A stretch of DNA of 64,000 nt. Origin: Hygrophila difformis (lineage: Eukaryota; Streptophyta; Magnoliopsida; Lamiales; Acanthaceae). Position numbers and translations under genes: made by a program. The stretch is from assembly GCA_030278955.1 (NCBI GenBank), contig JAOANR010000008.1:44872055-44936054 (forward strand), read 5' to 3'. The notes under the pieces are model-generated. The model did not search any database. It was not told the origin of the DNA and saw nothing but the letters and a program-made list of their open reading frames with translations. Shown in pieces: positions 1 to 9,807 of the stretch; the stretch's first letter is position 1; each line of letters begins with the position of its first letter.

Positions 1-5
1 CTATC

Positions 6-713
6 TCACGTTCGGGTGGCATTCCTGGAATATCTGCAGGAAATACATCGGGATATTCTAGAACTACCGGTATATCTTTTATCTCTGTATCGCCTGCTTG
101 CAGATTCTGGAAATAGCAAAAGATAAAGGGGGTTCCCTTTTCTTATCAACATTGCCAGCTGCATACACGATACAGTCTTCGTGGTTGGCTGTTTCGGCTT
201 TGCGTAGAAGGATACTCGTTTCCTATCAGCCCCATATGTAGTTATCGTTTGAAGAGCACAATTGATGTTAGCTTGATAGTGCGTAAGCCAGTCCCTTCCT
301 AAGATAACATAAAAATCTCGTAGTTCGAATTCTACGAGGTTGGCAGGAAACTCTACTTCGCAGATGCGAATAGGAACTTCCTTGTAACGTCTTAAGCAAT
401 TAACAACTGCTCCGTTAGGTAAAGAAATTCCTAAACCTATTTCCTGGGGTTTCTCGAGTCCCAACTCGGGCAATTTTCTACAAGATATGAAGGAACAAGT
501 AGCTCCAGAATCAAACAAAGTACGAACTGAGGAACTTTTAATTTCAAAAGTACCTTCTATCACATCTCCTTCATTATGAAGGTCAGCTTGATTTATCACG
601 TTCAATCTTCCTTGGTTAGGTCCTCCTGGGTTTTGCGGGTTTCTGTTAACTACTCCTTGGTTGGTGGGAAATGTTGGTCGTTGTCCTTGATTTCTTCTGT
701 CGTTATTAGGCAT
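6..713 (-). pseudogene. Retrotransposon aspartic protease / start of pol (partial, frameshifted)
   Basis: A 235-codon minus-strand frame. A low-complexity Asn/Gln/Pro linker (residues 1-45) is followed by a retropepsin domain with the catalytic motif LFDSGATCSF near residue 67 and the second protease motif VILGRDWLTHY near residue 136. This protease would cut the Gag-Pol polyprotein inside the virus-like particle. After about residue 200 the frame becomes nonsense. The expected linker into reverse transcriptase, recognisable as a YPDVFP-type segment, continues in another frame toward base 1, so a frameshift is present. It follows gag at 714-1657 on the same strand. The identification is firm; activity is very unlikely. 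Confidence 0.85.
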
Positions 714-1657
714 CTGGGGGCAATAGTCTTCGTTTCACAGATCCACCCGTATTCGACTAGGGTCAAGCCTTATTTGACACTCTACCGCCACGTGTCCTTT
801 CATCCCGCAACGATAGCATTCATCACCTCGGGGACATTGTTGCATTGTATGTTTCTTGTTACAACGACGACACGGGACAGGGATTGGCTCTCCATTCCGG
901 TTAGTGCGAATTACCGGGACATTCCAGTTATTCCTTTTTGGAAATACTTCTTTTGATTTTGGCGGATGTCCTTTGTTTCTTCAATCTTCCTTTTCCCTTT
1001 ATCTTGTGGTGCAGATTTGGAACTTCCTCCTTTATGCTCATCCCCTTCTACCATCTCGACTGTCATAGCTCGATTATAGACTTTCTACAAGCTCGTGAAT
1101 TGCTTTCCTCTGAATGCCTTTCTTATGTTTCTATTCAAGCCAAGCTCAAATTTTTGGGCTTTAGTTTGCTCGGTTGCCACCAGATCGGGGGCAAACCTCA
1201 GAGTTCAATAAACTTAGCGTAGTACTGCTGAACTACAAGTTAACCTGCTGGAGAGACTAAATTCCCCATACTTGGCATTCTTGAGGCTAATCGGGTAAAA
1301 TCGTTCTCTCAAGTTTTTCTGAAATTCTTCCCAAATAATTTGGCGGTTCTCCAAGGATCTCCACCAAGTGTTTGCAATGCCAGTCAAGAAGAAGGTAGCC
1401 ATTCCCACCTTCCGCTCTTCGGAACACTCAACTGCCTCAAGCAGTTTTTCAAGATATTCAATCCAACCCTCCAACTTGGCTAGATCCTCCTGTCCGGCAT
1501 ATCGGGGCGGTTGAAACTTATTAACAGATTCAATAAAATCCCCTTGTGTCTCTCCGTGGCGTTCTTCTTTTTCAGCTTGTTTTTTAACCACTGCTCCAAG
1601 AGTGAGTAGCCGTTGTTCTATTTGATGTTGGTGGTCTTCGTTTTCAGCCATGTTCAT
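714..1657 (-). pseudogene. Retrotransposon Gag with CCHC zinc knuckle (frameshifted)
   Basis: The minus-strand frame 1657-1214 (147 codons) carries the capsid-like Retrotrans_gag signature. It shows a YAGQEDLAKLEGWIEYLEKL segment near residues 53-72, then a TWWRSL segment and an LRERFYPIS segment, the same order as in the intact Gag at 58985. After residue 135 the frame is lost. A CCHC zinc knuckle (C-X2-C-X4-H-X4-C, beginning CYRCGMKGH) is readable in another frame around 775-845, so the C-terminal half survives but is out of phase. Gag forms the cytoplasmic particle and the knuckle binds element RNA. Decayed copy. Confidence 0.8.
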
Positions 1658-1892
1658 GCTGATTTTACCGTTAATTTTAATATTTCTGGTCGTATCGGCT
1701 AGTAAGTTAGTTGATTAGCTTGATACTAGAGAAATAATTGGCAAAAACTATAATATATAACACTAAGGAAATACATTACAAAATCGTCAGTCTAATATAC
1801 ATATATATATCCCGCCGAGACTGACATATATAGGCCTTCTAACATTTCTATGAATCTAATATAATAGGATTTTCTAAACGACTATTAAGCTT

Positions 1893-2318
1893 TTAATCCT
1901 GGATATTCCTTGTGCAACAGTTCAAGAACATGTGCCCCTTCTTCCCGCAACGGAAGCATTCTCCATTACTGGGGCATCTCCATGTCAGGTGCCTTCTCCC
2001 ACACTCCTCGCAGGGTGGCGGAACGGGATATTCTCCTGGATTTTCTCTTTCTTGGATAAGAAACTCATTTTGTCTCCTCAAACTATCCACTTTCATCTCG
2101 TGCTCGGTCGCCAAACTTCCATAATACCTGACCATAATGTTTAGTTTGCGTATTTCTCTATCTTTCTGGAACATTTCTTCCTGGGTCCAACGTATATAAT
2201 CCCTCTCTAAAAGTAATTCACTTTTCAGGTGTTGGACTTCTTCTTTGGGTCCAATCATCCTTGACTTCTTTTCCCTTATAGCTGTCCATAAATAACACTT
2301 TTTTAATAAATAGGACAA
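1893..2318 (-). CDS. Extra retroelement ORF: coiled coil plus double zinc knuckle
   Basis: A 141-codon minus-strand ORF between the primer site and gag. Residues about 25-90 are rich in Glu, Lys, Leu and Arg and look like a coiled coil. The C-terminus holds two cysteine-histidine motifs, CEECGRRHLTWRC and CFRCGKKGHMFLNC (C-X2-C-X4-H-X4-C). The paired arrangement is the one seen at the C-terminus of Gag in the gag-only elements of this window, so the ORF looks like a coiled coil joined to a Gag-type nucleic-acid-binding tail. It is not a standard part of Ty3/gypsy elements. Start choice is uncertain, and it may be one exon or remnant of a longer accessory protein together with 2754-3152. Confidence 0.55.
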   Translation of the reverse strand: MSYLLKKCYLWTAIREKKSRMIGPKEEVQHLKSELLLERDYIRWTQEEMFQKDREIRKLNIMVRYYGSLATEHEMKVDSLRRQNEFLIQERENPGEYPVPPPCEECGRRHLTWRCPSNGECFRCGKKGHMFLNCCTRNIQD

Positions 2319-2753
2319 GTAATAATATTACAACTATTCTTCTCCGTACTAAATTTCATATCTAAAACTAAGGTTCTTAAACTAAATGTTATTATCGCAT
2401 GTTCTATTAGACCTTACTAATATAATTGATTTTATTACAACTATATAGATATGTATATATATTTTTACAGCCAACTATTCAAAATCTAGATAGTAACTAG
2501 GCAAAATTACAACTACCGACTTGGACATACAAAATATTCAAAATTTCCAAGTTCTTTTTTCCTCTACATAGTCATAACTTTTAATATGCTAAACTAGTGA
2601 AAGACATGCTGATACTAAACATCGTGACTAAGGCTGGTTGGATGATACTCCGGAGATGGGGTATGCTGGCGTCCGAACTCTGGCTCCTCCTCGGGGTCCT
2701 CCTCTGTTTCGGTCCCCTCAACACGCTCACTCTGGCTTGATGATCGGAGGCCC

Positions 2754-3152
2754 CTATAGTATTTTTTTTACCTTGTGCCCTTTTCTTTCGATGTATGTAA
2801 TTCTTTTGTTCAGACGTCCAATAGTGCCTAAGTGAAGGCTAACCTGTTCATGTGTGTTTTTCAGCTCCTCTTTTAGTTCTGCTATCTCATCTGCTTGATT
2901 AGCGCACAGCTCATCCAGTTCACCCCTTTGTGGTACAGCCAGAATCCTCCTATCATATTCTTCCTTACACTTATTAATGAGTTCATTTTCCAGATTCAAA
3001 TGCATTTCCGCCTCTACATATATTTGATTTTTTAGTTGCTCATTTCTTGCGCTAAGATCATCCGCTCTAGCCCGCTCTCTTTCATTGATTTTTATTATTT
3101 CCCTCACCAAGTCTGGGACTAGTCCAAATATGCTACTGTTATTATCTCCCAT
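2754..3152 (-). CDS. Extra retroelement ORF: coiled-coil protein upstream of gag
   Basis: A 132-codon minus-strand ORF starting about 200 bases inside the primer site, beginning MGDNNSSIFGLVPDLVREII. Residues 20-115 are strongly charged with regular Leu/Ile spacing (for example a DEIAELKEELKNTHEQV segment), which predicts a long coiled coil. There is no known enzymatic motif. Position and character match the ORF at 57801-58325 in the intact element and the truncated ORF start at 54760, although primary sequence similarity is weak by eye. Function unknown; oligomerisation or Gag partnership is only an inference. Confidence 0.5.
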   Translation of the reverse strand: MGDNNSSIFGLVPDLVREIIKINERERARADDLSARNEQLKNQIYVEAEMHLNLENELINKCKEEYDRRILAVPQRGELDELCANQADEIAELKEELKNTHEQVSLHLGTIGRLNKRITYIERKGHKVKKIL

Positions 3153-3346
3153 CTAGCAAACAAAATCATCATAACATAATAATAAACATAATGCAATTAC
3201 AAAACATACATAGCAATAAGAGTTGTGCCTAATGCAAGTGCATTGTGTCCCCTTCCCCAAAATTTTTCTTAACAGAAAATAACCTTTCAAAAATTTAGCA
3301 ATTTTCTAACTTTCAAAAATTCTAACTCAAAAGAAATTTCTGAATA

Positions 3347-3358
3347 GCTCTGATACCA
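3347..3358 (-). other. Primer-binding site (initiator tRNA-Met)
   Basis: On the minus strand this reads TGGTATCAGAGC, the standard plant Ty3/gypsy and Copia primer site complementary to the 3' end of initiator tRNA-Met. It lies three bases inside the LTR boundary at 3362, so it fixes the orientation and LTR edge of the left element. Confidence 0.9.
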
Positions 3359-3361
3359 ACT

Positions 3362-4890
3362 TGTAACCTCGTTTTTCCCAAATAAAAATTACAGCGGAAG
3401 TTACCAATGGGAAGCCCGGGGCTGTTACCGCCACACTTCCAATTAAGCTTGCTTTGGCCTGGCCTCGGCTTACTTAATTGAGAAGTGCTAAGGCTAGTTA
3501 AATCAAAACCAACTCAAACCAGCTGTTTAATAAATTATACTTTTAACATAAAAATAGTAGAGATTAATTTCAAATGACGGCTAAGGCTCGCCGTCCCCAA
3601 AACAAGTTTCTTATATAAAACGACAAAAGTTAAAAAGGAAAATTCGCAAAAACATGACGGCTAAGGCTCGCCGCCCCCGACACAAATTTCTCTTACAAAA
3701 TGACCAAAGAAAATTTAACCGTCTGATTGCGAATACAAAAGTAATACTGATTCCCATGCCCGTGCCCATGCCTTCTAAGGTGATCCACAAATATCAAATC
3801 TTGGAGAGAAAAAGATAAATAGGATTATCAGAACACCGGCTGAGCAAGTAAATTGCCCCTTGGACAAAGTAATTAAAATACTACACACAAACAGTAAATG
3901 GCATGTCAAACCGTTAAACTGTTCAATCCACACATAGCTCGACTATGAAGACAACACCCGGGGTATCTCATAGGACCTAACATGCTCACATAGTGACCGA
4001 AGTCAACTATGGTATACAAGGACGGCACTTCCCTGCATCTAGAAAACTGATTGGGAGACCCTTGGTCAACCACAATCCTCTTCATGGGATCCTTTGGATA
4101 ATCCATGAAATAACTTACGACAACATCTACCTCTTTGATATACGCCGCACCATAATAAATCAATAAACACATGCCATACACTGTAAAATTTATTTTTTTC
4201 ACATGCCTGGCTTAGCCCAAACTAATTAAATATATAATGGGACATTACCACTGCATAAATCAATTGCATGAATAAACCCTAAAATTATTAAAACATACGG
4301 AATTAAACATGCAAAATACTCTTGGGACAAAGCCCGCAGAACAAAAATTCTACTTACAATTGCTTCCGACGTTAGCTATTTAAATTCACAGCACACCTTT
4401 CTTTTTTTTTTTTCTCTGTCTACAGCTCTCTTTCTAACACTCTCTTGACTGTTGCTTTCTAACTTTCCTTATCCGTGCTTCGGTTTGAAGAATAAGTCGT
4501 ATTTATAGATGATGGCTGTACTCTGCAGATTTTTTTTTAATTTACTAGGTTTGTTGAGTTGCCTAGCTACGCTATAGGTTTGATTAGTGTTGATTTAATA
4601 GTATCCCACGTATGGCCATAATATCCCACGTTAACACACGTATTTCCAGTCCACATGACCCATTTCTTAAATTAACACACGTGTGTGGCATGGAAGCCGG
4701 AACCAAAACGTTGATAATCCCCGCATATCCAGACGGACCGGTGTCCCAGCAATGATCCAAAAGATTTACCTCCAGAATTGTTGAGTTGTTGACTCGGAAT
4801 TTTAAGGATGAACTACTGAATGGCAAAGCTCGAAAGATGGGTTTAAAGCTGCTGATCCAAATCGAGAAAGACCCCGGACCCACTCAACGG
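3362..4890 (-). repeat. 5' LTR of the left element (far end approximate)
   Basis: It begins TGTAACCTCG on the plus strand next to the primer site. A minus-strand TATA box (TCTATAAATA) lies at 4501-4510, preceded in transcription by upstream LTR DNA toward 4.9 kb. Two imperfect copies of a GACGGC...GCCGTC hairpin unit occur near 3575 and 3654. The LTR end near 4.9 kb is inferred from the promoter position and the change in sequence character, not from a seen terminus. Confidence 0.6.
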
Positions 4891-4904
4891 AATTGTTTAG
4901 GATG

Positions 4905-5115
4905 CGATCCTCATCCTATGATGCTAGTCTATTTCACATCGTAAGGCCTACGACGTTACGACACGATCCTCAACTTACGACGCCCGCCTGTTTAGCGTCT
5001 TTAAGGCTCACGGCGTCCAAGCCGCATCTCCAGCAGGGTACGACGCAAGCCTCAAGCTACGACGCGAGTCTGTTTCACGTCACGTCGTCCGGAGTCTCAC
5101 GTCGTCATAGCCAAA
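4905..5115. repeat. Degenerate ACGACG/CGTCGT repeat, first block
   Basis: A run of short recurrences of TACGACGC and CACGTCGT separated by 8-25 variable bases, with CpG density far above the AT-rich surroundings. A second block of the same character lies at 8600-9065, beyond the solo LTR. The two blocks were about 1 kb apart before that insertion. No ORF of interest. Origin unknown. Confidence 0.6.
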
Positions 5116-5454
5116 TAGCCTAGGGTTTTCTCATTTGCTTAATCCTTCTTCCAGATTGTTTAAACCTTTGTAATGTGGGTTGCCTATATATATGGCCTCC
5201 CGAACATTGTATCATTCACCTTTGAATGAAATATCGTTAAACCACTTTGGAGAGTGCAAATATGCTTTGTTTGAAGGTCACCATCCGGATTGCCACCATT
5301 ATTGGACAATTCGTTTCAAGCTCGGGTTGTGCTTGATCATATTGCCACTTATAGGTTATCGGTCGAGGGGATAGTCGAATCCTTACGGATTAGTCGATCC
5401 CAAGATTGAGTTTCAAACTAGGTAAACCCATTATCCCTTTTATTTGTTTGTCTT
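5116..5454. other. Noncoding background, possible old LTR fragment
   Basis: It contains a TATA-like CTATATATATGG near 5184-5196, followed by a polyadenylation-like stretch (TTTGAATGAAAT). It may be an old LTR remnant, but no boundaries or coding sequence could be supported. Confidence 0.3.
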
Positions 5455-7959
5455 TGTAACACCCTGGTTTTTGGTCACCCAGGTCGGGATGTCACCGCCA
5501 CACCTCCCTAGCAAGACACGGTTTCTCCGAGCTTACTAAAGAGATGCAAGGCTAGGTATTGCAGAATTTAAAAGTATTTTAAAGCATTCAAAACAGCCCA
5601 TACAATATAAGTTTGAAAATAATATCATAATGCAGCGGAAAACAATATCAGAGTATAAGTTTTGCAGCGGAAAATGTAAATAGGGCCAACATGGCCAAAA
5701 CACGGGTTAAACAGGCCCGTTCATACTATAGTCTAATGCACGAATTTAAATATAAAAGTTCCCCAAAATCCCATGCATGATCATGCTCGAATTCATTCCA
5801 CATACTTTGTAATAAAAAGGAAATAAATGGCTTGGTCAGCACAACTTGCTGAGTAAGTTAATACAGAATGGTTGTGGAGTTTAAAAGCCATTAATTAATA
5901 TTTGAATAGAAGCAGGAGAATAAATCGTAATTAATTCAATTTAGTTATCTAACCAATTTGCATAATTAATCCATGGCACTAATCAATAATACATTTAGCA
6001 CAATTTAAATAAAAGCCATAATTAATTTAAATAAAGCATTTAATAATTTAAAAAGGACACTAATTAAATGTTTAACTATCCCCATTACTCCCAAGATTTA
6101 GTATTTCAAGTATTTCACGATTGCATTGCAATCTCGTCAAATTTAGCCGGAAGCCGGCGGCCGCAGCCGTATCTGCCATACCCAGTACCACTCCGGAGCC
6201 TCGGGAAACCCATATGGATATTCACGAGAGTGTAGGCCATATATCTCATGCCGTTTTGGCAACATATCTCAAAAATTTCACGTGGGTCACCATCGTCCAT
6301 AAAGGCACGAAGTGAATCGTTAGGAGGGCACCCTGCAGAGCACTCACCCCCTAATTTTAAAAGATCAAGTTCGTAAAGGGGATTTCCTAAATTTCAGATT
6401 TCATGTACTTATTTCAAAGAGTCTTCTACTCGTTTAAACCTTAAAGGCTAGTTTCACCGTTTCAACAAGTTTTCAAGATTTGACTCGGTCAACCACAGTT
6501 TACCTCAAAATTCATTAAAAATCGAGTTTTAATCCAAAAATTCTGAAATTTAACCAGTGACTCGAAAACACATAGATGAACAACTTTCATGTTTTAAGTT
6601 TTTCAATCCGAGGTACGGAAGTAGGTGAAAAACGTCAATTTCTAACAGCATAATAATCTGTCCGAATTTCATGTACAGCAGTTTCAAGATTTCGAGATCT
6701 ACCATAGCAAATCAACTCTAAATTTAACGAAATTTTACAGAGACCTTCTTAAGATAATTATCTACAGCTTTCATGTTCGGCTAAAGATCTGAATCGGTCT
6801 AGATCTAATGTCAAGAACGTCATCAAGTTCGAACCTAAGTTCTGTCCAGATTTCAAGATTCAAATTCAAAGCAGTTCGGTTTGAGAACGAATTCAGATAA
6901 CAAATCATAACGAAAAATTATGCAATTTTTACAGTAGCTAGATTAATGTCTTAGGAACGTTTTTTGTGTTTTAAGTTTTCTCGTTTGAACAGGTTTAAGG
7001 GTTCGGAAAAATCTAGCAAAAACGCTGCACCGTTAAAGATTTCGTTTTGACGGATTTTACGTTCTTGGTTTAAATCGTTAGATCAAGTGTATTTTAAATT
7101 CTCCCAAACCATAGTAAGATTAACTTACAGATTGTTGGGCATCCGGGATCGTCGATTCGGAGGCGTGGCTTCCAGTCCACCGTTTATCTTCTCCGTTCGT
7201 CGGGTTCTTAGTTCTAGATCCGATTCGGGGCGTAGAGAAGAAAAAGAATGAAGTTAGAATCCGTTTTCGGATTGTATATGGAATAAGGTTCGGATCAGAA
7301 CTTACCACAACGTTAGAGATCTCCCGATTTCGTCCAAACAGTCCTCGCCTTGGTTTCGTGCCTCCGACGACTCCGGAATTAGGGTTTTTCGAACGTATAG
7401 AGAGTTGTAGGGTTTTGGAAAATGTTCGGGGCTGACAAGAGGTCTTATTTATAGATGGGCACGACCTAGGGACGTCCAAGGTCGGCCTTGGTGAGTCTTG
7501 AGCCGAAAGGAATACAACCGAAGTCGGAAAATCCGGATTCGGGCGAGTGAATCTCGCAACAAGCGAATCTGTTCGCTGGCGCGGCCGTGGCGCGCCTTCT
7601 AGCCATTGACCGCGCGGCTGCCGCCTGGACTTCGGTCCGGGCGGGTCGTGCGATCCGTCGTGCTTTTCCTCCTCTCTTTCGGACTTCTATCCCTCTATGT
7701 TCTCGGATTCCGATTTCCGGGGTATCTTCGGGTTCCTACTTCCTATCTAAATTTTATTCGGTTCTAAATATATGTTTGGACTCGAGTTCATTGGTGTCGG
7801 GTTTCGGTGTACAATTTATTTGATTAAATTGTCTTGAGTATTGGAACTTTGATTCCTTTTTAGATTCGACTTCATTTCTCATTTCTTTTTCTCTTTGTTT
7901 ATTTAGTGTATTTATTTATTTATTATTTATTTTATGTTGCAAAATTCTCGGGTATTACA
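5455..7959 (-). mobile_element. Solo LTR of a Ty3/gypsy element, minus orientation, TSD GTCTT
   Basis: It begins TGTAACACCCTGG and ends CTCGGGTATTACA, the same terminal pattern as the other LTRs here in reverse. It is flanked by identical 5-base duplications GTCTT at 5450-5454 and 7960-7964, so it is a complete 2505-base solo LTR left by LTR-LTR recombination. A minus-strand TATA box lies at 7445-7457 (reverse of TTATTTATAGATG). Two GTAAGT-type donor-like sites follow in the direction of transcription (near 7305 and 7130). One copy of the GGCTGCGGCCGCCGG hairpin unit lies near 6150. ORFs inside it are chance frames. Confidence 0.93.
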
Positions 7960-7964
7960 GTCTT

Positions 7965-8600
7965 GTTTTTGTTTTTGTTTTTAAATTGTATCCAATCACG
8001 GTCCATGGCATTCTTTTTGTACCAGAGCCTAGATTGGATCGATTTATCCTTCTTTTAAAATCAAAAATCCAAAATCATTTTTGTTCTTCATTTTCTAGTG
8101 TGGCCGTACACTGTTCGATCGAGTTTGAGGGTCTTTCTTTGTTTGTTTTTGTGTTTGGCTTGCATATTATTGTTCCTTGTCTTTAGAGCTTTCTTATCGT
8201 ACCACCCACACTCATTTTCATCAAGATTTGCAAGAATCCGAGAGCTTATGTTCTAGGGCTAGGGTTTGTTCTTGTTCCATTTTGTGTTTGGTTTGGATTA
8301 AATGCATGTTTGGGGCTTTAATCGGTATTATATGTGTTGCAATATCCATTTGAGAGCCATCCGAGAGCTTGAGATTTTTAGGGTTTATGCAAGAACACTT
8401 TGGATGTTCAAAAATTTCTTGAGTGTTCTTATTTTGATTCAAAATTAGGATTGAGTTTGTGTGTTTGTTTTTGTTTTATTTGGGGACAAGGGGTACGTAA
8501 GGGAGTGCATGCTTTTTGGGGTTTTAATTACCCGTACAAGTTTGTTGGGAATCAGTTGTGGGCCACTTTCAGCATAAAAGACAAGGAAATTAAAAAACAA
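7965..8600. other. Noncoding background, T-rich
   Basis: AT- and T-rich sequence continuing the host DNA interrupted by the solo LTR. Short frames exist but none resembles a known protein. Nothing functional could be recognised. Confidence 0.4.
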
Positions 8601-9065
8601 GACCCTACGACGCTATGGTCAACGACGCCAAGCACCCCTACGACGTCACACACGATGACGTCGTAAGACAAGCCCCCGACGCCAAAGGCAACAACATCTA
8701 CGACGCTAGTCGCACGACATGAGACGAAGTCTCACGTCGTAATTTTCTTAACATCGTAAGGATGAACCAAGGCCAGCAAGGATTTCAGGCTACGATGCTA
8801 AGCACACCTATGACGTGAAACACAATCACGTCGTAAATTCATTTCACGTCATCAAGGCCTGCAGCAACCAAATCCAACTCAGTACGACGCTAAGCTCGAG
8901 CACGGCGCCAACCCAGTTTCACGCCGCAGCCCAAGGCTCACGTCGTGATATCGTCTCACGTCGTAGTATAAGTCTCACGTCGTAATCCCCACTGAGGCCA
9001 GTACGACGCCAACCCTGTAACGTCATAGGCTACGTTCCACGTCGTGCATCCAGCCTCGCGTCGTC
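8600..9065. repeat. Degenerate ACGACG/CGTCGT repeat, second block
   Basis: A longer block of the same short motifs as at 4905-5115. ACGACGC, GACGTCGTA, CACGTCGT and ACGCC recur irregularly, roughly every 15-30 bases, on both strands. The unit is too diverged to define a period by eye. CpG is retained unusually well for repetitive plant DNA. Confidence 0.6.
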
Positions 9066-9807
9066 CAAGCAGAAGCCAGGGCCCAATTGATGACAGCCAT
9101 TTGTGACTATCATACTCGTCCAAATTTGTGTCCTAATGATGATTTCTGATTATATTTTCCTTGAGAAATGAATAAAAAGATGAAGAGAATTGCATGCGAT
9201 CAGTAAAAGATTGAGATTAGAAGAAGAGTTTAAAATGCAAAGAAATAGTAGAAATGGTTGAAAATAAATAGAAGTATTTCGCGCTATGTTTTTGCCATAA
9301 CTAATCCTCGCTTTGTTACCAAGCAGGAATTGAGCTGCGGAAGACAGAATAAATATCGCGAGGAATGGACCTGGAGAGAAGAGCAAAGTCTGGAAAAGAT
9401 CACCTGAATTGCGAGTGAAGGAAAGAGACATCGCGAGGAGTGAAGGGTGAAACCCGGATAAATTCAAGAAAAATGCTCAAGACTGGAAAGCCTACACGAT
9501 GATCATTTAACATCGCGTGAGAAGAAAGTTGGAATAGGCTGAAGGATGAGAACAGAACAAGGCGTGAGCGAGGGAGTAAGTTGACTAAGCCGCGAGCAAG
9601 ACAGTTATTCTCAGGACGGGAGGCAGTTATTTTTGTACATATCTATAAATAGAGCCTTAGAGTTCAGCTCAAGGCAACTGGAGGAGTTCAGATTTCTGTC
9701 TTATAATTCTCCTTTTACAGTTTTCATAGGTAGGGTAGTTAGATTCAAATTCTTTTCTTACGATTAATTGTTCTTGTTCTTCAGATTTGCGTTTGTATTG
9801 TTAGATT
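9066..9807 (+). promoter_or_regulatory. Promoter-like region with TATA box, host of the gag-only insertion
   Basis: A TATA box (TCTATAAATAGAG) lies near 9645-9657, followed by a pyrimidine-rich leader-like sequence. The DNA resumes at 21964 after the 12-kb insertion. It could be the promoter end of an old LTR (a TGATGACAG start near 9087) belonging to the chromovirus relic at 25.1 kb, but no matching LTR end or primer site was found. Low confidence. Confidence 0.35.

Larger units (their letters stand above)
1..4890 (-). mobile_element. Degenerate Ty3/gypsy LTR retrotransposon, 5' part, cut by window edge
   Basis: Read on the minus strand, this element runs 5' LTR (starting near 4.9 kb), primer-binding site, two extra coiled-coil ORFs, gag, zinc knuckle and aspartic protease, then leaves the window at base 1 before the reverse transcriptase. 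The frame is broken several times, so it is a relic. The far end of the LTR is an estimate, because the partner LTR and the target duplication lie outside the window. The LTR boundary at 3362 is well supported by the adjoining initiator tRNA-Met primer site. The gag and protease sequences resemble those of the intact element at the right end of the window, which places it among the chromovirus-like Ty3/gypsy elements. Confidence 0.8.

Noticed and set aside
7120..7823. 119-codon minus-strand and 78-codon plus-strand frames in the solo LTR
   Set aside because: They lie over the LTR promoter and leader, have no known domain, and match the noncoding zone of the other LTRs.
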